A stretch of 64,000 bases of DNA from contig NC_059304.1 of the NCBI RefSeq assembly GCF_017591435.1, positions 13,242,393-13,306,392 of the forward strand, read 5' to 3'. Positions 39,025 to 52,270 of the stretch are shown here, piece by piece; position 1 is the first letter of the stretch, and each line of letters opens with the position of its first letter. The notes beneath the pieces are model-generated. The model worked only from the letters and a program-made list of their open reading frames with translations. It did not search any database and was not told the DNA's origin. The position numbers were made by a program, and so were the translations under genes. Source of the stretch: Portunus trituberculatus. Taxonomy: Eukaryota; Arthropoda; Malacostraca; Decapoda; Portunidae.

Positions 39025-42000
39025 CAGGCCTTGGAATTATGGGGAGAGGAAAGGCAGAGAAGAAAGCAACACCAAGCAAGAAGAAATAACAATAAAGAAG
39101 CATCAGGCAAAATTTAACATTAACATTTTCAGAGTTAATAAAGAGTCACACAATAAACTTTATCAGTAAGCTGTTATTGTGATTTCAGTAAGTTATCAAT
39201 ACTACAAGATGATGTTGAATTTGGTCTCTCAATGAAAAAAACTGGCAGGGCAAAAGAAGAGCAGCACTGAACACAACCTGAAGCTTGTGGCACAGCAAAG
39301 CGAGAACTTACATGGAGTGCAGAATAGGATCCAAGGCCCTGGCGGTAGAACGTGTTGCGTGGTGAAAAACCGTAGCCCGGCTTTGGAGGCTGCCTGAGGG
39401 AGCTGACGACTGAAGGCCACGGAGGCAGGACATGTCAGTACACAAACTCCCATCGGCCACAGTCATGGAGGATCAGTTGGCTCACCCAGGAGTTGCAATG
39501 CTGGTGTGCTAACTTTATCATTTGACCAACTATGCCTTTAATTCAATTAAAGTAACTTAGAGCCAAAAATTTTTGGTACAAGACAAGAATTTTGCTTTGT
39601 CTTTAGGGTGCCATTTTATTTTAAATTGATTGATTGCAAGATTGGCAACAATGGTGCACAACATTCATTTTGATGGCCAATATATGAAGTGGTTGGCAAA
39701 ACATCACAAATTTTTTCATTTATTTGTTGAATATACTAATTTGTAGTTTTGCTAATTATGTAGCATAGATATGATAATGATCAAGTATTTATCACCTGCC
39801 ATAAATCAACATTTTATTCTTTATTTTATAGTGGTTAAAAGTGCATCAGTAAGTTTTTCAAACATATGTGGGACTTTTTTTTCCTTTTCCAAGAGAGACT
39901 GTTGGAGAAGTTAAATGCCAACACCAGCATCACCAGCAATGAACTGACACTCACTGGGATGAAAGGACTGATCCCCACATCACTGCCAGAGAAAACAGTG
40001 GAAAGAAGAGTACGGAGCCTAAAGTCTTACACTATGCTCACTCACCATCATTCCAGCAGAGCCACCATTACGTCCAGCCGCTGGCAGAGTGGAGGACTTG
40101 AGTCCGTAACCAGGTTTAGGCTCTCCACGGAGGGCTGATACAACTATGGGGTAGGGGCAGGTGGTGGGAAGATGAGGTGGAAAAGGAATATGAGGAGAAG
40201 GAGAATGGATGGTAAAACAGGAAGGGAAGATAGAAAAGGAATAATTAGGAAATGAAAAATGTACAAGGATTATTGATATCAGAAGTATACAGGGAAAGGT
40301 ATGAGAAAAGTGTAGAAGATGAAAAAGAAAAGAGTAATGAAAAAGTTTAATATACATGAGAAGAAAAAATAATAGCAAAATGGAACAAAAAACATAAAAG
40401 AAAAAAAACAAAAGGATGTAGATGGAGAAAGTATACAGAATACAAGAATGAATATACGTCAAACATACCATGGTGAGGAATCAAGTCAGTTGAGGTGATA
40501 AGATTGTCGCAAGAATCAACAGTAACAATCAGCAGGGTGAGGGACAGCAAGGGGGGGAGGGGGAATGAGACGAGGGGGGGAACAAAAGGGTCATTACCAA
40601 GAGGTCAGGTCATTTTGAGTTTATGAGTAGTTCAGTGTATGGTCATGAATAATCAAGATGTGTGAGATAAGTAGCATAATTGTCCAGTATGTCAATTAGA
40701 TATGAACATCCACACACCCAAAGAATATCAGCCGTCACCATCATCATCAGTGTTATGTATCGTAATTGTCAAGTCCATCACCAGTAATGTGTTTGAAAGA
40801 GTAGTCAAAGCAGAGAAGAAGAGAGGATGAGAGGGAGGAGACAAGAAGAGAAATGAGTAATGAGGGAGATGAGGACCAAGGGAAAGGACACCAACAGACA
40901 TAAGTAAGCAGGGAAATACAGAGGGTGAGGAGGTGAAGCCGAGGGAAAAAAGAATGATAGCACGAGGCAGCCAGGAGACAGTGTGATTAAAGGGGAGCAG
41001 GAGGGAGAGAACACAAAATATTTAGGTCAGTAAGGAAAATGCAAACATGCAAACAAAGAAAAATAAAAAGATATTAAGATATGATCATTAAAAACAAGCA
41101 CACATACACCTCCCTAAGACCAGTGAAGACAGGTATACATAGCGTACACCTCCATCAAACAAGTAAGAACAAGTATGCATACACCTTCCTAGGGTCAGTA
41201 AAGGCAGGCATACAAACACCACCCAAGATCAGTAGGGACACCAACACACATCTTCCTCACACAAGTGAACAAATATTCCCTAACTAAAGGAAACAAACTC
41301 CTAAGTTCAGTAAAGGCAGGCATCTGTGCATCCACTCCCCTGTGGTGATACATACACACACACACCTCCCTGGGGTCAATAAAGGTATACATGTACACCT
41401 CACTTCAACAAGAAAAAAACTCTACAATGCTTCAAAATAGTTAAATAGTATCAATAAATACAGGAGTGACAATTCTAATCTGTTGTTTTTTTCTAGCAGG
41501 ATTCCCTCATCATTATCTGAAAGGCTTCACAAAAGGTTGTATGTGCTGCACCTGTTCACCTGATGAGGGTTCACAGGCTGAATGGTTCCTAGCAGCCTCC
41601 TTGCGCAGTTTACAGCTGAACATCCTATGCACTATAAAATTTCAATTGTTTTCAGGTTTCTTAAAAAATTCTACCGGTACTAATCAGATTTCTTCATACT
41701 ATTATTATGTGCTATCTTTTCAACAAATAAAAATTCATGTTAATCAATATGAATGCTGGCTGATATATTGTGATTAATAAATGAAGAGTTTTATGATTGG
41801 CTACATAGTAATTTTAATAAGACTGACTTGTTAGAAGCAGAGGGCAGCTATTGCTATTACACTTTCAATGAACAGAATAAAGTGTGCATGATGAAAGATT
41901 TTAAAATTTATTCCTTTACACTATAATTGGGAGAAAGCCTCAACAAAACATTCACTCACTCTCAAATATACTCATAGTGCATATAGTCTACTTCAACATT

Positions 42001-45000
42001 CTAAGACTGACTTTCTCTATTAGTATATTCAAGCAGCTGACATGCTCACCACTCTCCTCCGCCAATGATTATCTTTTCTCTCCTTCATACACATTAGCAA
42101 CATTACAGGATCAATGGGATCACAATCAGGTCTCATTAACATCTTACATTCATCAATTTTATACTTTTCTGTCGGAATCCTTTCTCTCATATGCAAATAC
42201 AAGACACACATCCAGTCTGAGGTGTTATGTAAAATGAATTCTAAGATGCTTAAAACTGGAGATGTGCATAAAACAATAATCTGATCAAAATTGTACCAAT
42301 TTTTGTCTGAAAGCTTAACTGATCACATGACTAGCAAACAAAGGGTGTACTAATAAAACTGTCAGAACAAAGCAGGGTCAATTCAGCAGCCAGCATTGGG
42401 ATTGGGAACTTGGTTAATTAAATACTAGGCAAAATACCACATAAAATGTAAAAATCAACATAAAAGATTCCCATAACAGTCACACGAGCAGGAAAAGTTA
42501 ATCACCATCGACAATCTCATGCAAACTTGTGGGAAATGAAAACATGAATCTCCTGCTGCTGCTTAAAAATCCTTGAACACCATGAGGAATGTGTAACCAT
42601 CAGACTTAAAGAAATTATAATCCTAATCTAAAAGAAATCATAAAATCAAGATATGTCTAAGTCAATGTATTTCACCATCAAGTTGACCACTCACAGAAAA
42701 ATTCAGAAGACTATATATGTACCAAAAATTGCTGAAGGAATTTCTATTTACATTAAAACTTACAATCATGAAGAAACATAAAATCATGCATCCAAAAGTA
42801 GTTTACCAGTTGAGTGTGAAATCAACCTTGAGAACCGGAACCCAAAGATAATTCTAGAAAGGACTTTGTGGTTGTGGTATGTACATCCCAACTTGGTAGT
42901 GACAAATTCCAAGTAACTCAACAGATGTTAAATGAGTATGTGTTATATTAAATCACAACAACCTGGGTGTGAGGAAGGGGAGGTAAGGGGGAGGGAGGGT
43001 GAGGAACCATCCACAACACAGCACAACAAAACTGACGGGGATGCTCACGCCATACAGACCTGACTGCCGCTGACGACTAATATCTGAGGCCTTTACCGAC
43101 TACACACTTGGTTGAGTGGAAAGTCAATCGTAACAATGAACCTTAAGCAAAATAACTCAGTGGTGTATTTCATTCAGATACTTAAAGCTATAGCTCCTTC
43201 CTTAATACTACACAGCTTAAGAAGTAGGATTAAAACTAAGATGAATTTCCTCACAAACTCTTTCATACTTCATTAAATAGCTGAGAGGAAACAAAGAATA
43301 TGCTACCCTATTTCACAATCATTCAAAACTTAAAGAACAAAATATCTAACTCTGAGGACTTCTCTACAGAAATAATGTAATGATAACAACACCAAGTAAT
43401 ACTGCCTCATGATGTCCTCATTTTCAGAGTAAGAGAAGAGTGCTACATATATACATATTGCTCTTTTTGTAATATTCATCAGATTCAATTTATATCTACC
43501 TATATTGCTCATCTGAAATTACAATAAATTTTGGACAATATTTCTGAGGACAAACAGAAATATCAAACAGCACAGCATCACCTCTCATGACCTCAAAATG
43601 ATTGAAGAAGTGCTCACTACAGTCATGAAGCAGCACTACTAAATACAGTGCAGTCACCAAGATCATTGTTACAAGGCTATTACTTTCACTCAAACATTGG
43701 AAAACTATTCTATGGTAGTTTTTTTTATATATCACATATCATATATCAAAGCATGTATGGAAAACAATTATGAAGATGATCACCCAATATTTCACTTCCA
43801 CCAGTGAGGACCACAGAGATGAGGGTGCTTACCGTTATAAGAGGGAATGGTGGCGGAGGACCTGCCCGTGGAACAACGGTAGGAGGAGCCCCTGTCAAAC
43901 TCGTCTTCTTCTGGTCCCCACGGGCGGCTGTGGTCTGTCATCCGTGAAGGGGCTGGAGGAATAATCAGGGCAAATAAAATACAAGTAAAAACACAAGCCA
44001 CGCATAAAGAAATAATGGAGAAATCCTTCTGTGATCTTTAACAAAAGCAAAATAAATAAATACTGAATAAATGAATAAATTAATTAATTAATGAATAATC
44101 AAATGATAAAATAACAAATAAATTATGTGAATAAATAAAACAAAATAAAAGATAGGTAAATAGATAATGACTTAATCTATGATATTTGAAAACTTGGCAT
44201 ATTTAATGAAAACAAAGAAAATGTAAGGTGAAGCACCTAATAAGAGAGAAAAGGCAACAACAGCTCACTTTGCTATGGGCAGAGACACTCACAAGCATTT
44301 AGGGATGAACCGAAACGCAGTTTGTTCCCCGGTTCACGGTCGGCCGCTGGGGTTCGGGAGGCATTGCGAGGGTCCAAGTGAGTGGCCTTCCATGCACGAA
44401 TCTTCTCCCTCTCCTTCACTTGTTGAAGGAACACTTTACCAATGCCCGTTGCAATCTTGCTTAATTCAACCTCTTCTCTCTATAATATTGCAACTTCTGT
44501 TAAAATTTCCCTAAAATGGGACATTTGCCAGTGGGATAATCCTGCTTTTCTTTCTTTCCTTGTTTAATACTAAATGATGAAAAAATTGTCTTGAGAAGCA
44601 ACTGAGTTCTCATTTGTCATGTCTTAGTATTGCAGATTGTAACCATGAGTATGGTAATTCCTACATCTTATGAACTGCATGGACAAATTATACATTATTG
44701 AAATTTACTTAGAATAAACTCCTGAAATAGTAATTACCAACACATATCAAATGAATAGAGAGAATACAGCATGCATAAACAGATTAGTACCATACAAATA
44801 CATACACTATCTATACACAGAATAGTCATTACTGATAACAGGTGAATCTATAACAATAACAAGCTCACTTTTAGTTTAGGATCCTCAACCAAGCTCTCGT
44901 CCTCCTGCTCGGTCCCCTCGTCAGTCTCGTCAATGCTGACAGCCTTGTTGCTGCCTGACCATCTCCTCCGCCTCTCTGAAACATCTGCCCGTGAGGCCGG

Positions 45001-48000
45001 AGCCACACCCAGAAAGGTAGTTAGTCCAACACAGGAAGGCACACACACACCCTCAACAGGCAGGAGACGTGCTGTCTGGGAGGATAAGGTCTAGGCAAGG
45101 CCACTACCAATACCACTCAGGATGTTCCTCATTTCTTTGTGACTTGCATAATGTGACATCATTTAAGATATTTGGAAAGACACACATTTATGAGGAACTA
45201 ACTAAATAAATACTGACTTCACAAATACTTTACAGTGAAACTGATTATACACTATGGCATGCAGACAACTAAAGGTTTATCTGCTCTAGATAAAATAGAT
45301 ATGGAAACTTTCCTGATCTAATGACAACATAAATTTGTAGATACAATTAAACAAGAATGCATAAATTTACTGAAAAATCACATTTATAACACTACTGGAA
45401 TCCAAGACAAGATAGGCTATAATGGGACACTTTTCATACTCTTGCAATGAAGTAATGTTCACCCTTGTCATGCAGTATGTGACAAAGATTCCAAGATAAT
45501 AAAGGAAAGCCTTTTAGAGTTTAATAAGTGACTCATTATGCAAATTTCATTGCAGCTTTACACTCTTCAAAGCTGGTCATCAGATTGTGTAAACAAAGTC
45601 TACATGTTTGTCATACCTATCACCTTCCTGAGTGGTATAGAAATTACTATAGTCAGAGGTAAGTCCAACCATCAACTGCTCTGTTCTTAGTTATAGCTAT
45701 GATAAATAGATAAATAAGAAAAAAAAAGTAGATAGAAAAAAGACTGAGTCTTCAAATCTGTTCTAATAATTATGCATTGCAACATGAAGATGGTTGGTTG
45801 GCTGATGTATGTAGTAAAAAGGGAAGGGAACCTCAGTAACAATACCACACTAGGCATAGATGCATATTCAGGAACTAAGCCAGCTAGGGATAAAAACAGT
45901 AGTTATGCCCAAAACTAGAAACAACAAATACATTAACAAAAAAATTCCAATTACCATTGGGTAACGCCCATACTACACACTAAAACAAAATTCAGCAGGT
46001 TTGGGGAACAGCAAATACAGTGGCAAAGGTTCCATGGAAAGACCTGAGTCACCAGTAAGGTCAACACCCCTATGGCAGCACAAGGCAGGGGGGGCAGAGG
46101 GGGGCAAAGCAACTTAAAAAGCAAATCTCTCCTGGAATACACACCAAATACCGATAAAAAAGGGAAAGGAAGTCATACGTTCTTGATATTTGATTTCTGA
46201 GTTCATCTGGTATTTGATGTCTGAATAAGCACATGAGTGAAACACTTGCTAGACACCCAAGCAGACGACGTATGGCGTGCACTGAGGGTTAACATTTAGC
46301 TGGAGGTGCTGGTGGCCTTCCCAATATATATAAAGGACAGGGACATACATACAAATGGACTCTTTCTTTCTCTCTGATGGGACACTTGGATCTAGAAACA
46401 TATCAGGGTGGAAATATCTTTGAAAAACTACATAAAGTTTGTCTCAAAAATAAGTACGATGGATAACTTGTTACTTATTTCATAGATGATAATTTCAATG
46501 ATCTGCACATTTTGTTTATACAATTTCTACTGACAGGAGGGAAGCAGAGGGCAAAAAAGCTACAAAATTTAGAAAGGAGGATTCCTTTACAACAAATTAT
46601 CACCTGAACTGATAAGGCTGTGACATGGAAATTGCAAACTAGGATCATAATCATTATATGTATGTACAATATAAAGAGTATTCTTTACATATTAAGCTCC
46701 AATATAAAAAAGTAAAGAACTGTGCGAAAAAGATCCCCAGCCAGCCCCGCCTTGGACTCACCAGGGTCGGTGTAGGGGTAAGGCGGGGCGGGGAAGTCGT
46801 CTCGTTCGATGCGGGACACGTCGCCTTGATGTGGCTTGCGGCCGCCGGGGTAATGGGAAAGGATGATTGGCTCCTCGTTGTTCATGTGTGGGGACTTGGG
46901 CCTTGGAGTGTCAGACTGCATCTGATCCACCAGCACCTTCATCCCCAGCCGGCTTGAGGTCTTAGGCAGTGATAGCTTCCTGCTATCAGCTACACAAAAA
47001 ATAATCTTAGTTATATGTTCAAAAGCAAAAAGGTCTGTTGTATAAATTTATTGTTTTGGCTCTATTTTCTTATAAAAATCTTGTAACATCTTGTTCTGGT
47101 TAGGGATATTCTGGATTAATTTGACTACAATGATCTATAGAGAAAAGAAAAGTGTATGTGTGTGCAAGTGTGTACTAAACAATACAAGAACTGTCTAATA
47201 CTAGGTCTATGGACAAACCTACTTGGTGGACGGTGGAAATGTGGCGACTTAGGTGGGGGACGGTCGTATGGGTCCAGAGGGCGCTTGAGGTACCCTTGGG
47301 AAGGCTCCGCAGTGAGATATGAGTAGGTGTAGATGCGTGTGATGTCAATAGGGCTCTGCGAGGACTTGTATTCCCTCAGGATCAAGCCCGGTGAGCAAGT
47401 GCGGTAAGGGCCTGAGAACTGCAGGGAAATGTTAACAGCTTAGATTTTTGCAATGAGTATGAGTGGTGGCGAACAGCTAACAGTGATGTGGGAAGGAATT
47501 CATGGATACACTGGGTTTTCTATAAAAATATGAAAATGTACAATACTAATGACCTGAAGGAAATATTGAGGAAGGTTCCATGTAGTGTAAAATGTGATGT
47601 ACAGTATCTCATAGTATTCACTACATGAGAAGACATGTAATGATTATTATACAAAGTGGGACTTCTATCAACTGGTGATAAAGAGTTTGTTCACACTGTT
47701 TCACAACAACAAGGAACATTTTAAAAGTAACGTACATTTTTTTAACCATTACAAATCAACACAATTTGTTATTTGTCAGTATAAAACTAGATAATTCAGT
47801 GATTAGTCTCACAATAAACTAGACAACAGTAACAAACTCTGCAATATCTATATTTTTTGTATGGAAGAGAAGACAGAAATATGTATATATAAAAATCTGA
47901 AGCGTAACCCAGAAAAAAACAAGGTGAAATGAGAACAATGAACGCACCTTCCTGTTCAGGCTGTTATAAGGACTATAGGAGCGGAAGGATCCATTAAGGC

Positions 48001-51000
48001 TTGGTGTGCGGGAACGGGAAAACTGAAACACACGGTTAAGAAAAAAATAAATCATGCAAAAACAAAACATAATGAAACAAAACTAAAAGAACACATCATG
48101 CATATGTAAGGAAACTAAAATAAAAAAAAACACAGAAGGACATGAAGACATCTTGACTACAAAACTCCTAGAGAGATACAGGTGAAGAAAGCAGGAGAAC
48201 TGAATATTTATTGTCAAAACCTCCTGTCTCCTCCCTGACTGTTATTCTTCCTGTAATAGCAGAATCAAGAAGAGCAGCTCTATAAGAAATCTTAAATTCA
48301 AGCTCAGCAGGATCTTTTCCAGTGAACAATGGACAAACGTACACTTACCAACAAGGAAAGAAGACCCTGCTGAACATGACTTTGTCTAATCATAAACCAA
48401 AGAGATCTATGGAACAAAACAAAACACTGGCAAGGAATAAAACTGGAAGCACAAATAAAGTGTGTGTTGTGGTTGTATGGGAAAAGTGGTTAATGTCTAG
48501 CTATGACTGCAATGGTTGAGTAATCTGTTGGTTGGAGTCACCACGGAATGGAGGAGGTGATCATGTTTCTAAATGAAATAGGAACCTATGTGATGGGATG
48601 GAATTTTCTTTATGTGTTCATTTTGTTCTAATGGATTCAACTGAGGCAATGACAGTAATAAGTTTAAAATGCTACATATTTGATGAGAGCTTTAAATCTC
48701 ATATATTCTCATTCCTTTAGTGTATTGTCCCAAGGGAACAATATGCAACAGTACAATAAAAAAAAGATCATTCAAGTGTAACAGCAGAGTAACAATGGGA
48801 CAATAATACCAGAAGAATATACAGAATATTATCAATAAGCATGAACAACCATCTACCTTAATGAGCAACCATCTACCTTTGCACAGGCCAAGACACACCC
48901 ACACTCTCAACACAAAACCAAACCAGACAAATACGTCACAGTCAGTGCATTTTGTACAGATATTCAAGAGCAACTTCAACTCTGAAGATGTCAAAACAGG
49001 TACTGTATGCTTCAAAAAATTACAGGGACTATTAAATTACAAAGTTCTATGAAAATTCTTGAAGCATTTTTACTACAAAAAATTTAGTCATACAAATGAT
49101 TATGACATCACACATAAACAATAACTTTCATGCTGACTGTGTTCATCACTGATCAGCCTCACACCACCCGTGCCCTACACTACACCTACAGCAGCCACCA
49201 CGGCACAAGCCACTCCTGACAATTAGGCTGTTAACTGGGCATTCTGAACTCTAGTTAGTCAAAAGGCACTGAGAGACAAGTTAGTGTAGTGGTTTTATGC
49301 ACCCTCAAAGGCATACCCTTCGCCATCGGCCTGTTGATTCTACAGTTTCGATAAACTGTCAAAATGGGAATGATATTAATGGGTCTGCTAACTAAATCTG
49401 TACATCTTTATTATCTATCAGAACTTAAGATTTTCACAATGAGACTTGCTCTTTGAAGTAATTTTAAAGATATCAATGAATTTGATAATAATGATATTAC
49501 AAAGAACAAATGCATTGAATAGAAATGCTGCTCATTACAAGAAATTTTCAAGACAAATGGTAATAACAAGGACATTGCAACAATTATATTTTACAATAGT
49601 AGAATGGAAACTTGCTACATAAAATTCTGTAATATTCATGAGACACAACTATAATTCCTGTATGGGAACAAAAGACACCGTGCTTAGTCAGTGTATGGAT
49701 AAAAACAATGAAAGAGAATGAATCAAGAAAAGAGAGAAAGAAAAAAATGCACAAGCTGTCTCCTTCCTTAACAATATAATGAAGGCTACAGCATATCTAA
49801 CATATATACAAACTAATAAGGAGAATCAGCTAAAAAATAATACTGTTTCCATAAAAAACTAAAGAAGTCTACAATGCACCTCAGCAACTATAAACATGAA
49901 AGTAATAGCCACTGTGGTGTACTAAGGTGAGATGACTCTGCCACCAGCCCTGGACACCCACACTCACCCGACTCTGCCTGGTACTCACCTGTGTTTCTGA
50001 CGCAGTGGAGCTCATACCATCAAAGTCTCGCTCCCTCTCAGCCTTCTGGTCACCGTTAATGTGGTGGCCATTGGACAGCGAGCCATTCAGGACTGTGCCA
50101 TTTTCAGTGGGTCCGGGGCCACAGCGGGGGTGCCAAATAGCAGTGCCTGAGTGGTGACAGTGAATGAAGACTTCACATAAAACAAGGAAAAACCGGAGTT
50201 AAAATGAATTACAATTAACTTTCTATTCTACATAATTTTCATATTAATAGATTGTCTTTTTTTAAAATTTAGTAAGTTTTAATTCTTATAGCATGACAAA
50301 ATATTCCATTTTATGCATACAAAGACCATGGGAACATGTAAAGATGTTAAAATACATCTCTGCCAACCCTTCTACTGGGCCAGCACAGCTACAAGTCTTC
50401 ATCTTGTCACACATCCATACCTTGCAAATACATCTCTTCCCCATCCCCAAATGGATCACCACACTTGGTGCACCGGGCACACGTTGGGTGGAAGTGGTGA
50501 TTGTCACCTGCCTGCAGCACCTTGCCGCTGATGTAACGGTTGCAGTAGGCACACTTTACCCCAAACTGGGCCTGGTAGTCCTTCTCGCAATAGGGGAGAC
50601 CGTCCCTGTAGTGAATAAAGCCTTGTGAAAGATGTGCATATTAATCTAAGTTACTTTCATAAATGTACAAATATTTTTCCTCAATATCATACAGTGGACT
50701 GAGGATGGACATGATCCTGTGAACAGCATAGTTAAAAGAGATGTTACAGAGAATAACTTACTTTCCCATATACTCCCCATGAAGGACAGTGCTGCAGACT
50801 GCACACTTGAAGCACCAGATGTGCCACTGCTGGTCCAGGGCAATGAGTGCTTGGCCCTCCACCAGCTCTTCCTTGCACCCGGCACATTCTGTAAGGAAAA
50901 GAAAACTCCAATGTATGCAAGACAGTTGTTCCACTTATCTCTGGGATTGTACAATGACTCCAGTAATTCAAAGGCCATAACAAGGAGATGGAACTTTCAT

Positions 51001-52237
51001 AAGAACACTAATGCTTGTCATCAAAAATACACTTTTATGACAAAATAATACAGTCTCTATTTTTTTGACACATTGGATAAGAATGTACATTAAAAAAACA
51101 AATAATCTAATGTAATAACATCTACATTATTGTTGTATCTATAAGCAAAACTGTGTCAGTGAATAAGTACATTGAAAAGTGACACAAAAAGCAGTAACCA
51201 GCAGCTTGGACTGATCACTGATGTACTATTTAGATGAGAATGAATACAAGAATAAAAAGCACCGGTTTAATTGAAACAAAAATTGAAATATGAATAAATT
51301 ACAGCTAGGTGCATTGGATTAGGTGAAGAAAAAAAAGCAAGGTGACATTTTTGGGAGAAAAATCAGTTTGTTGTTGCTACTTACACGAAGTATTCATTTT
51401 CACAGTTGTGACAATGACAACATCTATAATCACAGCAAACCATGAAACCAAAAGCATCCATTAAAAACATCATTGCTAAGTAGCAGCAATAAACCAGTCC
51501 AGCACAAACATGTGGCCAATATTATATATCGCGAACACAAAGGCACCAAGGGTGAAGAAGCCGAGGAAAGCTGTTCCCGGTAAGTTTATAATAATAGTGG
51601 TGGTGGTGGCGATGGGGGATGAAAGACGACACCATTGGCGCCACACAGGGTCACAAGTGGCGGTCACAAGTAGCGCAAGCGGTATAGTAAAGAGCGGCAA
51701 AAGGTGCAGGCAGCACTCTATGTCAACTTCAAAGTGGAGCTGTAGTACAGAGCAGTGCTTCCACTGTGGGGAATTCTAATTCCTTATATCAGTTGCCACA
51801 ATTGTTACGAAAATCAATAAAAGAAGGATGAAGTGAGAAAAGATGGAGGAAGATATAGAGGAAATCATTCAATACGTGAAGAGATGTGGGTGAATACCAG
51901 TTTGATGAATGTAGTGCCTTTGTACCTAACAACTTATCTATCTAACCATTTACCAAAACCTCTGCCAAGGCGGACAAAGTGGAAAACGTGAGAACATAAA
52001 AGTGCGTAACTATAAGACGCACACTGAACCACTTAAGATTAGCTTCAGAGAGACGCTTTCCGCTCCGGTGTTGAATACTAAGCGCCTGTGACGGAACATC
52101 ACCCACGAGCTCCTAATAAGTGACGCCTCGAGTACGAAATAAAATCACCAGGAAAGAGGATTAGGCTAACTGGCGAGCCTTGCCTTGTCACTCCCTGAGA
52201 CACGTGAAGGGTGATAAGTGGTTCGCGACAGCAAGAA

Positions 52238-52270
<33 letters not shown>

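Noticed and set aside
51385..51397. Minus-strand ATG followed by a good GTAAGT donor as an alternative first coding exon for LIM3
   Set aside because: Joining to the LIM3 exon creates TAA at the junction. It could only be a non-coding leader.
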